64,000 bases of DNA, taken from contig SAXG01000068.1 of assembly GCA_012932865.1 (NCBI GenBank), positions 186,001-250,000 on the forward strand, written 5' to 3'. Below the pieces are notes generated by a model that was given only the letters and a program-made list of their open reading frames with translations, was not told the DNA's origin and searched no databases. Source of the stretch: Amylostereum areolatum (taxonomy: Eukaryota; Basidiomycota; Agaricomycetes; Russulales; Stereaceae). A program made the translations under genes and the position numbers. Position 1 is the first letter of the stretch. Each line of letters opens with the position of its first letter. Below are positions 9,314 through 19,712 of the stretch, one piece after another.

Positions 9314-12300
9314 TTGTGTGCAACAGGCCAGGGCTTAGCCTTATTTCAACACCCGCATCGCCACTTCTTCGCCTCCTACCGTCCCCTTCGCACGCCCATT
9401 CGCCTCGCAGACGGAAAGACGGTGTACAGTGCAGGAGTCGGTTCAGTGGTGTTCAATCCGGTTGTAGCAGGAAAGGCGCAGGGTGCCGTCGAGTTTACTA
9501 GAGTCCTCCATGTTCCCCATCTTCGCAATAATCTCCTCTCTGTCCTCTACCTTGCGAAGCATAAGGCGTTCGTCGTCACCATCAAGGGGAGCCGCGTCTC
9601 CTTCGCTAAGGACGGCGCTGTGTGGTTCACTGCAACGATCAACGATGCGAACACCGCCTATCTCGATGGTTCCACCTCTACAGCGTCGCACTACGCCCTA
9701 TCCGCCGCGCTCGCCGCCTCTACGCCGCTCGACGCGTCCCTATGGCACCGCCGCCTGGCTCACTTCAACCACGCTGGTCTCCAGCGCATAGTGCGCGAGA
9801 ATCTCGTCACCGGTCTCGTCTTCAACTCGTTAGAGAAGCCCGACCCTATCTGCGAGCCCTGCCTCGCTGGCAAGATGCATGCCGACCCGTTCCCCTCCTC
9901 TACCACCGTCTACACAAAGCGCCTCGCCCTCGTCCACTCTGACCTGCACGGTCCGCTTCCAGTCCGCACCGCCTCTGGCTATCGCTACTGGGTCCTCTAC
10001 ATCGACGCCGCCTCGCGTTTCTACGCCGTCTACCTGCTTCGCAAGAAGTCGGACCAGTACGAGGCGTTCAAGGACTTCAAAGCGTGGGCCGAGAAGCAGA
10101 CAGGCGAGAAGCTGCTCGCGCTGCAGGACGACAAGGGGGGCGAGTACATGGGGCGCAACATGGACGAGTTCTGTTCGCTGCACGGGATCGAGCGCCGTCA
10201 TACGACGCGCAATCGCCCTCAGCAGAACGGCGTGGCGGAGCGTGCAAATCGCACCATTGAGGAGGGTGTCACCGCGATGCTTGCGGAGTCCGGCCTGCCT
10301 GCGTCTTTCTGGGGAGAAGCGCTCAGTGCCTACATCCACGTCCGCAACCGCCTGCCCACCGCCGCCATCAAGGCGCACACCACGCCCTTCGAGCTCTGGC
10401 ACGGGTCCAAGCCGGATGTGAGTCGTCTGCGCGTGTGGGGATGCACCGCATACGTCCATATCCAGCGCGACAAGCGCAAGGGCCTGCAGCCGCACATGGT
10501 GAAGGCCGCCTTCATCGGGTATCCGGAGGGGTACAAAGGCTGGAAGTTCTGGGACCCTATAGCGAAGAAGGTCATCATTTGCGAGCGCGCCGACTTTGAT
10601 GAGCGCGATTTCCCTCGCTCCAGGCTCAACAAGCCGCTCCTGCCCTCGCCTTCCGCTCCCCTCTTCCCTCCTCCGCCTCCATCGGAGCCTGCTCCCTCTC
10701 AGCCGGTGCTGGATGCCGGGGGAGACGACGACTCGTCCTCTGCTGAGCAAGACGAGCCTGATCTGCCTCCAGCTCCGCCTGCTGATGAGCATGATCAGGA
10801 TGCGGCCGATCCCGCTCCTGCGCCGCCTGCAGCCGATCCTGCACCTCCCTCTCCACATGCGGGTCCTTCGCGGCCTGCTCCTCGAGGGAGGAAGCGCGCC
10901 GCCTCGCCCACCGGTCCTCTGCGCCGTAGCACGCGCGACGCCGTGGTCAAGGCGCGATCGAACAGCTGGCAGCCTCAACCAGTGCCCTCCAAGGCGAAAG
11001 TGCGCGAGCCGCTTCCTGCAGTCGAATCCGACGAGGAGGACGATGCTCACAGCGACTCTCCTGAGCCGTGGGCGAATGACGACGTCTACTCTGCGCAGGA
11101 GACGCCTGAGGCCGCCTTTGCCATCCACACCGCGTTGGAGACTGCCCTTCTATCCGCAGACGGCGAGCCGCTCTCCTACAGGCAGGCTATGCAGCGTCCA
11201 GACGCGGAGATGTGGCTTGCAGCGTGCAGAGAGGAGCTCGACGCGCATGCAGCCAATGGCACCTGGTCTATCGCTTCCCTTCCCCCTGGCGCGCACGCCG
11301 TCGCATCGCGCTGGGTCTTCAAGGTCAAGCGCAAGGAGGACGGCTCCATCGAGCGCTACAAGGCGCGCGTCGTCGCGAAGGGCTTTGCCCAGCGTCCTGG
11401 CTTCGACTACTTCGAGACCTTCGCTCCCACTGCCAAGTTCCAGGCCATCCGCACTGTCCTCGCCCTCGCCGCCGTCGAGGATCTCCACCTGCGCTCCATC
11501 GACATCTCCCATGCCTTCATCAATGGCGACCTCGATGCGGAGGTCTACATGAAGCAGCCTGAAGGCTTCGAGGAGGGTCCTCCTGGCGCGGTCTGCAAGC
11601 TGCAGAAGTCGATCTACGGCCTCAAGCAGGCCGCTCGCCTGTGGAAGATCAAGCTCATGGAGGTCCTGTGCGACAAGATGGGATTCCGCTGCATCTACAG
11701 CGACGCGTCAATCTACGTGCTCCAGCGCGACGCTGTGCGCGTTCTCCTCCCTGTCTTCGTCGACGACGGCACCCTGGCGTCGAATTCGGAGCCTGTTCTC
11801 GACGAGATCATCGCCACTCTTCGCACGCACTTCAAGCTGCGAGACCTCGGCCCCACCTCCTTCCTCCTTGGCATCCACATCACTCGAGACCGCTCCCTTC
11901 GCACCCTCTTCCTCTCCCAGCGCCAGTACATCATCGACACGCTTGCGCGCTACAATCACGCCGACTGCCACCCTGTCACCACGCCTATGCTTCCTGGCTC
12001 GCGTCTGACGAAGGCCATGTCGCCCCAGAACGCTTCTGAGCGCGAATTCATGCAAAAGGTGCCCTATGGCAGCGCCGTCGGCTCCCTGCTCTACATCGCG
12101 ACTGCGACCCGTCCAGACATCGCCTACACTGTCTCCAATCTCTGCCGCTTCATTTCGGACCCAGGTCCTCAGCATTGGCGCGCCGTCCAGCATCTGTTCA
12201 AGTACCTCCAGGGCACGAAGGACTTGAAGCTCGTGTACAGGCCGACCGACGACTCCGAGCTGTTCACCACCTTCACAGACTCGGACCACGGCGGAAACGT

Positions 12301-12724
12301 CGACAATGGCCGCTCCACAGGCGGGTATCTCGTCCGCATTGGTTCTGGCGCTGTCAGCTGGAGCTCTCGCCTCCAATCGCTCGTCGCACAGTCGACGACC
12401 GAGGCGGAGTACATTGCTGCCGTCGAGGCTGGCAAGGAGATCGTCTGGATGCGCAACCTGCTCTCTGAGTTTGGCTACACAGTCGAGGGCGCTTCGCTCC
12501 TGTACTCGGACAATCAGTCGTCTATCAACGTCTCAAAGAATCCCGAGCATCATGGACGCATGAAGCACCTCGACCTGCGCTTCTACTGGCTGCGAGACGA
12601 AGTGGAGGCCGGCCGGATTGTTCTCAAGTTTGTGGGGACAAACGAGATGCCGGCCGACATCCTGACGAAGGCGCTGCCTCGTGAGCGCGTTGTGCGCTGC
12701 AGGGAGATGATGGGACTCGAGTAG
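9314..12724 (+). CDS. Truncated Copia Pol, array unit 3
   Basis: Third copy of the 1136-codon frame, ending at TAG 12722-12724, 19 bp before the terminal LTR. Same domains and same missing gag and protease as the other units. Confidence 0.85.
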   Translation: MCATGQGLALFQHPHRHFFASYRPLRTPIRLADGKTVYSAGVGSVVFNPVVAGKAQGAVEFTRVLHVPHLRNNLLSVLYLAKHKAFVVTIKGSRVSFAKDGAVWFTATINDANTAYLDGSTSTASHYALSAALAASTPLDASLWHRRLAHFNHAGLQRIVRENLVTGLVFNSLEKPDPICEPCLAGKMHADPFPSSTTVYTKRLALVHSDLHGPLPVRTASGYRYWVLYIDAASRFYAVYLLRKKSDQYEAFKDFKAWAEKQTGEKLLALQDDKGGEYMGRNMDEFCSLHGIERRHTTRNRPQQNGVAERANRTIEEGVTAMLAESGLPASFWGEALSAYIHVRNRLPTAAIKAHTTPFELWHGSKPDVSRLRVWGCTAYVHIQRDKRKGLQPHMVKAAFIGYPEGYKGWKFWDPIAKKVIICERADFDERDFPRSRLNKPLLPSPSAPLFPPPPPSEPAPSQPVLDAGGDDDSSSAEQDEPDLPPAPPADEHDQDAADPAPAPPAADPAPPSPHAGPSRPAPRGRKRAASPTGPLRRSTRDAVVKARSNSWQPQPVPSKAKVREPLPAVESDEEDDAHSDSPEPWANDDVYSAQETPEAAFAIHTALETALLSADGEPLSYRQAMQRPDAEMWLAACREELDAHAANGTWSIASLPPGAHAVASRWVFKVKRKEDGSIERYKARVVAKGFAQRPGFDYFETFAPTAKFQAIRTVLALAAVEDLHLRSIDISHAFINGDLDAEVYMKQPEGFEEGPPGAVCKLQKSIYGLKQAARLWKIKLMEVLCDKMGFRCIYSDASIYVLQRDAVRVLLPVFVDDGTLASNSEPVLDEIIATLRTHFKLRDLGPTSFLLGIHITRDRSLRTLFLSQRQYIIDTLARYNHADCHPVTTPMLPGSRLTKAMSPQNASEREFMQKVPYGSAVGSLLYIATATRPDIAYTVSNLCRFISDPGPQHWRAVQHLFKYLQGTKDLKLVYRPTDDSELFTTFTDSDHGGNVDNGRSTGGYLVRIGSGAVSWSSRLQSLVAQSTTEAEYIAAVEAGKEIVWMRNLLSEFGYTVEGASLLYSDNQSSINVSKNPEHHGRMKHLDLRFYWLRDEVEAGRIVLKFVGTNEMPADILTKALPRERVVRCREMMGLE

Positions 12725-12743
12725 GCGTCTCATCACGGGGGAG

Positions 12744-13194
12744 TGTTGAAGATATTCGTTTATGTCTGATTTCTACGCCTTTATTCTGTTCTATCTCCCT
12801 TCTATTCGCGTCTATTCCGCTCCATTCACCCTATTATCATCTAATTCCGCGTCTATACCCTCACATGCCCTCTCCACTTCACCCACTGTTCGCTATTGTA
12901 CTGTACTTACTGTAGTTCAGCCTGAGCTAGCTTCCCTAGCTTCAGTTTCGAGTTAGTTACCGCTTTAGGTCGATTCTCGGCTTATTCCGAGTTTCCTCCC
13001 ACGCTCCATGGCCTCTACCTGCAGCCACACGCGTCTGCTCCTCCTCAGTCGCTCATTCTGTGCTGCAGGTATGCCCTTTGCTCGTTTCTGTCTTGTTTCT
13101 CAGTCGCTCATTCTGTGCTGCAGCAATCCACTGTTTGTGTCAGTTCTGAGCGTCCCTAGCTAGTTGGCTAGCCCCTTCAACTGCGACTTCAACA
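12744..13194 (+). repeat. Copia LTR closing the array
   Basis: The right-hand terminal LTR of the array. The next base (13195, ATAAC) is Gypsy integrase sequence, so the array inserted into Gypsy copy D. The partner of a possible 5-bp duplication ATAAC would be left of the window. Confidence 0.93.
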
Positions 13195-13773
13195 ATAACA
13201 CCATCAATGTTGTGGTTGATCGCCTCACCAAGATGGTAGTTACCACCCCATGCATGACAAAGATCACCAGCGATGGCACGGCCGACATCCTCTTCGACAA
13301 GGTATATCGGCACTATGGCTTAGCAGACAAGATCATCTCAGATTGTGGACCCCAATTTGCTGGACAGGTGATGTGTACACTCAATGAGAAGCTCGGGATC
13401 AAGTCCACTCTCAGCACAGCGTATCACCCCCAGACAGATGGCCAGACTGAATGTGAAAACCAGAACCTCGAACAGTTCCTACGAGTATTCTGCAACTACC
13501 GACAAGGTGACTGGGTGAAGTGGTTGCCCTTCTTCGAGTTTTCTCACAACTCTCGCACCCATGCAGCTACTGGAAAGACCCCCTTTGAAGTTCTCTACGG
13601 TTTCCTCCCCAAGATGTACCCGTCCGTAAACCTGTCCTCAAAGGTCCCTGCAGTTGAAGAACGCCTCCATCAACTTGAAGAAGTCCGACAGGAGATCAAG
13701 GCCAGCCTCGCCCTCGCATCAGACTTGATGAAGCACTACAATGGTGACATGGTCAGCAAATCAACACAGTTTG
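13195..13773 (+). pseudogene. Gypsy-1 copy D integrase, central part
   Basis: About 190 codons matching the integrase of Gypsy-1 copy A (44655-45230): the VVVDRLTKM segment of the catalytic core, ISDCGPQFAG with the second aspartate, and STAYHPQTDGQTECENQNLEQF with the glutamate region. One R-to-C change (ISDRG to ISDCG) flanks the second aspartate. It is cut on the left by the Copia array and on the right, within a codon, by the full-length Copia. The frame resumes at 19713. The first catalytic aspartate and everything upstream lie outside the window. Confidence 0.9.
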
Positions 13774-14224
13774 TGTTGAAGTCGCAGTTGAAGGGGCTAG
13801 CCAACTAGCTAGGGACGCTCAGAACTGACACAAACAGTGGATTGCTGCAGCACAGAATGAGCGACTGAGAAACAAGACAGAAACGAGCAAAGGGCATACC
13901 TGCAGCACAGAATGAGCGACTGAGGAGGAGCAGACGCGTGTGGCTGCAGGTAGAGGCCATGGAGCGTGGGAGGAAACTCGGAATAAGCCGAGAATCGACC
14001 TAAAGCGGTAACTAACTCGAAACTGAAGCTAGGGAAGCTAGCTCAGGCTGAACTACAGTAAGTACAGTACAATAGCGAACAGTGGGTGAAGTGGAGAGGG
14101 CATGTGAGGGTATAGACGCGGAATTAGATGATAATAGGGTGAATGGAGCGGAATAGACGCGAATAGAAGGGAGATAGAACAGAATAAAGGCGTAGAAATC
14201 AGACATAAACGAATATCTTCAACA
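13774..14224 (-). repeat. Copia-1 3' LTR
   Basis: Reverse-complement 451-bp LTR with TGTTGAAG/CTTCAACA ends. The polypurine tract ACGGGGGAG on the minus strand (14225-14233) lies directly against it. Confidence 0.96.
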
Positions 14225-14243
14225 CTCCCCCGTGATGAGACGC

Positions 14244-17200
14244 CTACTCGAGTCCCATCATCTCCCTGCAGCGCACAACGCGCTCACGAGGCAGCGCCTT
14301 CGTCAGGATGTCGGCCGGCATCTCGTTTGTCCCCACAAACTTGAGAACAATCCGGCCGGCCTCCACTTCGTCTCGCAGCCAGTAGAAGCGCAGGTCGAGG
14401 TGCTTCATGCGTCCATGATGCTCGGGATTCTTTGAGACGTTGATAGACGACTGATTGTCCGAGTACAGGAGCGAAGCGCCCTCGACTGTGTAGCCAAACT
14501 CAGAGAGCAGGTTGCGCATCCAGACGATCTCCTTGCCAGCCTCGACGGCAGCAATGTACTCCGCCTCGGTCGTCGACTGTGCGACGAGCGATTGGAGGCG
14601 AGAGCTCCAGCTGACAGCGCCAGAACCAATGCGGACGAGATACCCGCCTGTGGAGCGGCCATTGTCGACGTTTCCGCCGTGGTCCGAGTCTGTGAAGGTG
14701 GTGAACAGCTCGGAGTCGTCGGTCGGCCTGTACACGAGCTTCAAGTCCTTCGTGCCCTGGAGGTACTTGAACAGATGCTGGACGGCGCGCCAATGCTGAG
14801 GACCTGGGTCCGAAATGAAGCGGCAGAGATTGGAGACAGTGTAGGCGATGTCTGGACGGGTCGCAGTCGCGATGTAGAGCAGGGAGCCGACGGCGCTGCC
14901 ATAGGGCACCTTTTGCATGAATTCGCGCTCAGAAGCGTTCTGGGGCGACATGGCCTTCGTCAGACGCGAGCCAGGAAGCATAGGCGTGGTGACAGGGTGG
15001 CAGTCGGCGTGATTGTAGCGCGCAAGCGTGTCGATGATGTACTGGCGCTGGGAGAGGAAGAGGGTGCGAAGGGAGCGGTCTCGAGTGATGTGGATGCCAA
15101 GGAGGAAGGAGGTGGGGCCGAGGTCTCGCAGCTTGAAGTGCGTGCGAAGAGTGGCGATGATCTCGTCGAGAACAGGCTCCGAATTCGACGCCAGGGTGCC
15201 GTCGTCGACGAAGACAGGGAGGAGAACGCGCACAGCGTCGCGCTGGAGCACGTAGATTGACGCGTCGCTGTAGATGCAGCGGAATCCCATCTTGTCGCAC
15301 AGGACCTCCATGAGCTTGATCTTCCACAGGCGAGCGGCCTGCTTGAGGCCGTAGATCGACTTCTGCAGCTTGCAGACCGCGCCAGGAGGACCCTCCTCGA
15401 AGCCTTCAGGCTGCTTCATGTAGACCTCCGCATCGAGGTCGCCATTGATGAAGGCATGGGAGATGTCGATGGAGCGCAGGTGGAGATCCTCGACGGCGGC
15501 GAGGGCGAGGACAGTGCGGATGGCCTGGAACTTGGCAGTGGGAGCGAAGGTCTCGAAGTAGTCGAAGCCAGGACGCTGGGCAAAGCCCTTCGCGACGACG
15601 CGCGCCTTGTAGCGCTCGATGGAGCCGTCCTCCTTGCGCTTGACCTTGAAGACCCAGCGCGATGCGACGGCGTGCGCGCCAGGGGGAAGGGAAGCGATAG
15701 ACCAGGTGCCATTGGCTGCATGCGCGTCGAGCTCCTCTCTGCACGCTGCAAGCCACATCTCCGCGTCTGGACGCTGCATAGCCTGCCTGTAGGAGAGCGG
15801 CTCGCCGTCTGCGGATAGAAGGGCAGTCTCCAACGCGGTGTGGATGGCAAAGGCGGCCTCAGGCGTCTCCTGCGCAGAGTAGACGTCGTCATTCGCCCAC
15901 GGCTCAGGAGAGTCGCTGTGAGCATCGTCCTCCTCGTCGGATTCGACTGCAGGAAGCGGCTCGCGCACTTTCGCCTTGGAGGGCACTGGTTGAGGCTGCC
16001 AGCTGTTCGATCGCGCCTTGACCACGGCGTCGCGCGTGCTACGGCGCAGAGGACCGGTGGGCGAGGCGGCGCGCTTCCTCCCTCGAGGAGCAGGCCGCGA
16101 AGGACCCGCATGTGGAGAGGGAGGTGCAGGATCGGCTGCAGGCGGCGCAGGAGCGGGATCGGCCGCATCCTGATCATGCTCATCAGCAGGCGGAGCTGGA
16201 GGCAGATCAGGCTCGTCTTGCTCAGCAGAGGACGAGTCGTCGTCTCCCCCGGCATCCAGCACCGGCTGAGAGGGAGCAGGCTCCGATGGAGGCGGAGGAG
16301 GGAAGAGGGGAGCGGAAGGCGAGGGCAGGAGCGGCTTGTTGAGCCTGGAGCGAGGGAAATCGCGCTCATCAAAGTCGGCGCGCTCGCAAATGATGACCTT
16401 CTTCGCTATAGGGTCCCAGAACTTCCAGCCTTTGTACCCCTCCGGATACCCGATGAAGGCGGCCTTCACCATGTGCGGCTGCAGGCCCTTGCGCTTGTCG
16501 CGCTGGATATGGACGTATGCGGTGCATCCCCACACGCGCAGACGACTCACATCCGGCTTGGACCCGTGCCAGAGCTCGAAGGGCGTGGTGTGCGCCTTGA
16601 TGGCGGCGGTGGGCAGGCGGTTGCGGACGTGGATGTAGGCACTGAGCGCTTCTCCCCAGAAAGACGCAGGCAGGCCGGACTCCGCAAGCATCGCGGTGAC
16701 ACCCTCCTCAATGGTGCGATTTGCACGCTCCGCCACGCCGTTCTGCTGAGGGCGATTGCGCGTCGTATGACGGCGCTCGATCCCGTGCAGCGAACAGAAC
16801 TCGTCCATGTTGCGCCCCATGTACTCGCCCCCCTTGTCGTCCTGCAGCGCGAGCAGCTTCTCGCCTGTCTGCTTCTCGGCCCACGCTTTGAAGTCCTTGA
16901 ACGCCTCGTACTGGTCCGACTTCTTGCGAAGCAGGTAGACGGCGTAGAAACGCGAGGCGGCGTCGATGTAGAGGACCCAGTAGCGATAGCCAGAGGCGGT
17001 GCGGACTGGAAGCGGACCGTGCAGGTCAGAGTGGACGAGGGCGAGGCGCTTTGTGTAGACGGTGGTAGAGGAGGGGAACGGGTCGGCATGCATCTTGCCA
17101 GCGAGGCAGGGCTCGCAGATAGGGTCGGGCTTCTCTAACGAGTTGAAGACGAGACCGGTGACGAGATTCTCGCGCACTATGCGCTGGAGACCAGCGTGGT

Positions 17201-18554
17201 TGAAGTGAGCCAGGCGGCGGTGCCATAGGGACGCGTCGAGCGGCGTAGAGGCGGCGAGCGCGGCGGATAGGGCGTAGTGCGACGCTGTAGAGGTGGAACC
17301 ATCGAGATAGGCGGTGTTCGCATCGTTGATCGTTGCAGTGAACCACACAGCGCCGTCCTTAGCGAAGGAGACGCGGCTCCCCTTGATGGTGACGACGAAC
17401 GCCTTATGCTTCGCAAGGTAGAGGACAGAGAGGAGATTATTGCGAAGATGGGGAACATGGAGGACTCTAGTAAACTCGACGGCACCCTGCGCCTTTCCTG
17501 CTACAACCGGATTGAACACCACTGAACCGACTCCTGCACTGTACACCGTCTTTCCGTCTGCGAGGCGAATGGGCGTGCGAAGGGGACGGTAGGAGGCGAA
17601 GAAGTGGCGATGCGGGGTCATATGAGACGTGGCGCCGGTGTCTGCATTCCAATCGACGTCAGCATCGAGCTGCAGCGGCGAGAGGGGGTCGGAAGGAGCG
17701 ACACTTGCGGATGCAGCGCTGCCAGCGTGTTCGCCAGCAGGATTGAAGCCGTCAGACGACGACGAAGCGGCGTTGGCCTTGTCCCCAAGGCGAGAACGCA
17801 GGTCCTTGATCTGCTTCTGATAGCAGGTCTTCTCCTCGTGCCCGCTCTTCTTGCAGAACGCGCAAGTGAGACGTGGACGCGAGGACTGCCCCTTGGCCTT
17901 GCCAGATGCGCCAGACGACGACGCACTGAGCGCAGACGAAGCGTCCGGCTTGAAGAACTCGGGGTTGCGCTCCCTGTTGGTCTCCTCGCGCACAAACGCG
18001 TCCTTGACGCTGTCGGGGTCGAGCTTCTCGAGCAGGAGGAGGGAGGAGACGAAGGAGGAGTACTCCGAGGGGAGGGCGCGGATGTACGCCATGGTGGTGA
18101 GCTCCTTGTCGAGCTCCTCGAGGGTGAGAGACGCAGGGCGAAGGGAACGAATGCGACGCATAGCATCGTCGACTCGCGTCGCCATAGCGAGCAGGGACTC
18201 GTCCTCCTTCTTGCGGACATTGAAGAGGTCGTCATACGCGTTGAAGCGCGCGCCAGGCGCCTTCTTGACGTGCAGCGCCTCGAGCTTCGTCCACATAGCA
18301 GGGGCGTCGCGCCTAAGGTCGTCCACAGGACCTCGCTGGTCCTTGGAGATGAGGAGGTAGATGGCACCCCCAGCCTTGGAGCAGATCGAGGTGTACTCCT
18401 TGAGGGCGGCAGCAGCAGTATCCGCCGGCTTGGACGTCTCCCCCAGCACTACAGCGTCCCAGCCCTTGGTCTGGAGCCAGGCCAGAACCTCGTTCGACCA
18501 GTCCTTGTAGTTTTGGCCGGTGAGAGCGTCGATTTTGGGGATAGAGTCGGACAT
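14244..18554 (-). CDS. Copia Gag-Pol polyprotein (intact)
   Basis: A 1436-codon single-frame polyprotein. Gag occupies residues 1 to about 230, with a CCHC zinc knuckle CAFCKKSGHEEKTC at 231-244. The aspartic protease motif DTGA is at about 305. The integrase has the WHRRLAH/CEPC zinc site and DDE residues at HSDLHG, DDKGGEY and GVAERANR. A proline-, alanine- and serine-rich acidic linker follows, then Copia-type RT (RWVFKVK, FETFAPTAK, FVDDG) and RNase H ending in ADILTKALP. I chose the ATG at 18554 (MSDSIPKI). An in-frame start 55 codons upstream exists, but the leader of the second Copia copy breaks that upstream frame while keeping MSDSIPKI. No stop or frameshift is seen, so the protein is probably functional. 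Gag and Pol share one frame, as in Drosophila copia and plant Copia elements. Confidence 0.95.
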   Translation of the reverse strand: MSDSIPKIDALTGQNYKDWSNEVLAWLQTKGWDAVVLGETSKPADTAAAALKEYTSICSKAGGAIYLLISKDQRGPVDDLRRDAPAMWTKLEALHVKKAPGARFNAYDDLFNVRKKEDESLLAMATRVDDAMRRIRSLRPASLTLEELDKELTTMAYIRALPSEYSSFVSSLLLLEKLDPDSVKDAFVREETNRERNPEFFKPDASSALSASSSGASGKAKGQSSRPRLTCAFCKKSGHEEKTCYQKQIKDLRSRLGDKANAASSSSDGFNPAGEHAGSAASASVAPSDPLSPLQLDADVDWNADTGATSHMTPHRHFFASYRPLRTPIRLADGKTVYSAGVGSVVFNPVVAGKAQGAVEFTRVLHVPHLRNNLLSVLYLAKHKAFVVTIKGSRVSFAKDGAVWFTATINDANTAYLDGSTSTASHYALSAALAASTPLDASLWHRRLAHFNHAGLQRIVRENLVTGLVFNSLEKPDPICEPCLAGKMHADPFPSSTTVYTKRLALVHSDLHGPLPVRTASGYRYWVLYIDAASRFYAVYLLRKKSDQYEAFKDFKAWAEKQTGEKLLALQDDKGGEYMGRNMDEFCSLHGIERRHTTRNRPQQNGVAERANRTIEEGVTAMLAESGLPASFWGEALSAYIHVRNRLPTAAIKAHTTPFELWHGSKPDVSRLRVWGCTAYVHIQRDKRKGLQPHMVKAAFIGYPEGYKGWKFWDPIAKKVIICERADFDERDFPRSRLNKPLLPSPSAPLFPPPPPSEPAPSQPVLDAGGDDDSSSAEQDEPDLPPAPPADEHDQDAADPAPAPPAADPAPPSPHAGPSRPAPRGRKRAASPTGPLRRSTRDAVVKARSNSWQPQPVPSKAKVREPLPAVESDEEDDAHSDSPEPWANDDVYSAQETPEAAFAIHTALETALLSADGEPLSYRQAMQRPDAEMWLAACREELDAHAANGTWSIASLPPGAHAVASRWVFKVKRKEDGSIERYKARVVAKGFAQRPGFDYFETFAPTAKFQAIRTVLALAAVEDLHLRSIDISHAFINGDLDAEVYMKQPEGFEEGPPGAVCKLQKSIYGLKQAARLWKIKLMEVLCDKMGFRCIYSDASIYVLQRDAVRVLLPVFVDDGTLASNSEPVLDEIIATLRTHFKLRDLGPTSFLLGIHITRDRSLRTLFLSQRQYIIDTLARYNHADCHPVTTPMLPGSRLTKAMSPQNASEREFMQKVPYGSAVGSLLYIATATRPDIAYTVSNLCRFISDPGPQHWRAVQHLFKYLQGTKDLKLVYRPTDDSELFTTFTDSDHGGNVDNGRSTGGYLVRIGSGAVSWSSRLQSLVAQSTTEAEYIAAVEAGKEIVWMRNLLSEFGYTVEGASLLYSDNQSSINVSKNPEHHGRMKHLDLRFYWLRDEVEAGRIVLKFVGTNEMPADILTKALPRERVVRCREMMGLE

Positions 18555-19242
18555 AATGAGGAATTGGAGAGGATATACGCAAAAAGCGACGATTTGGACG
18601 AGCAGAGGTTCGAGGGGGCGCCGAGGGCGATGGGATAGGGCGATGGGGGCGGGTACGACGGCGATGGGGAGGGTGGATGGTCTAGATGGAGGCCTGAAGA
18701 GCGCGTACCGATAGCACAACGCGATGGGAAGCTACACTCGTCCGATCCCAAGGTGAAAATTTCTCGAAACAGCCTCCTGCAAACAACGAGCTCCTGAGGG
18801 CGAACGGCTTCAGCGACGGCTACCGCGTTTGGCGAGGGGGTAGGTAGGGTGGTAGGGAGGGCTGACGCGAAGCGAGGTAGCAAACGGTTGAAGGGGCGCT
18901 GAGGGCGCCTTTGATGTTTGTGGGAGGAGGAGGAGGAAGCGTCACAGGCTGTGGACGCGCAGCGACAAAAGCGACGGCCTTGGGGCTTGGCACGAAGTTG
19001 GATAGGGAGTAGTAGATGCGGAATATGCAAGGGCGAGGCGAACGGATGAAGGGGCGTTGCGTGCGCGCTTGATGTTGCGAAATGCGCGCCCTGGAGGATG
19101 GGGATGGCGTTGGGAGGCGACGGATGGGTCGTTCGACTTGAAACTCGAGGGCTGGGGCCTCTAGGGATGGTAGGAGAGGTGTGTAGAAGGACGAGGCGAG
19201 GGGGGTGCTGTGAGGCGAGATAAAAGCGATGGATGTTGGCTA
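18555..19242 (-). other. Copia-1 untranslated leader
   Basis: About 690 bp between primer site and Gag start, well conserved in Copia-2 (57172-57860). Short open frames exist but none is preserved between the two copies, so I see no gene. It would hold packaging and translation-control signals, which cannot be pinpointed by eye. Confidence 0.6.
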
Positions 19243-19261
19243 GAGCGCAGGGCCCATAACC
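19243..19261 (-). promoter_or_regulatory. Copia-1 primer-binding site, half-tRNA type
   Basis: Directly after the 5' LTR the minus strand reads GGTTATGGGCCCTGCGCTC. This is not complementary to a tRNA 3' end (no TGG start). It matches the complement of the initiator tRNA-Met anticodon stem-loop (GCGCAGGGCYCATAACC in eukaryotes). Drosophila copia is known to use a cleaved half of that tRNA in the same way. Confidence 0.75.
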
Positions 19262-19712
19262 TGTTGAAGTCGCAGTTGAAGGGGCTAGCCAACTAGCTAG
19301 GGACGCTCAGAACTGACACAAACAGTGGATTGCTGCAGCACAGAATGAGCGACTGAGAAACAAGACAGAAACGAGCAAAGGGCATACCTGCAGCACAGAA
19401 TGAGCGACTGAGGAGGAGCAGACGCGTGTGGCTGCAGGTAGAGGCCATGGAGCGTGGGAGGAAACTCGGAATAAGCCGAGAATCGACCTAAAGCGGTAAC
19501 TAACTCGAAACTGAAGCTAGGGAAGCTAGCTCAGGCTGAACTACAGTAAGTACAGTACAATAGCGAACAGTGGGTGAAGTGGAGAGGGCATGTGAGGGTA
19601 TAGACGCGGAATTAGATGATAATAGGGTGAATGGAGCGGAATAGACGCGAATAGAAGGGAGATAGAACAGAATAAAGGCGTAGAAATCAGACATAAACGA
19701 ATATCTTCAACA
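19262..19712 (-). repeat. Copia-1 5' LTR
   Basis: 451-bp LTR apparently identical to the 3' LTR. Target duplication GTTTG follows at 19713-19717. Confidence 0.96.

Larger units (their letters stand above)
1..13194 (+). mobile_element. Tandem array of truncated Copia units (period 4004 bp)
   Basis: Four LTRs (732, 4736, 8740, 12744) and the pol stop codons (712, 4716, 8720, 12724) are each spaced by exactly 4004 bp. By eye the units look identical base for base. Each unit is LTR, tRNA-like sequence, about 86 bp of unrelated sequence, then Copia internal sequence from just after the protease motif to the polypurine tract. Gag, the protease active site and the usual primer site seen in the full-length copy at 13774-19712 are missing. 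The array starts left of the window and ends at 13194 inside a Gypsy integrase gene. Tandem LTR-internal-LTR arrays usually arise by unequal LTR-LTR recombination. Assembly duplication is an alternative, because no divergence between units is visible. Confidence 0.9.
13774..19712 (-). mobile_element. Full-length Copia element (Copia-1)
   Basis: Complete 5939-bp element on the minus strand: 5' LTR 19262-19712, primer site, leader, a single gag-pol ORF, purine tract 14225-14233 and 3' LTR 13774-14224. The 5-bp duplication GTTTG lies at 13769-13773 and 19713-19717. Both LTRs are 451 bp and look identical, and the ORF is intact, so insertion was very recent and the element may be autonomous. It split the integrase gene of Gypsy copy D. 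Confidence 0.96.
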
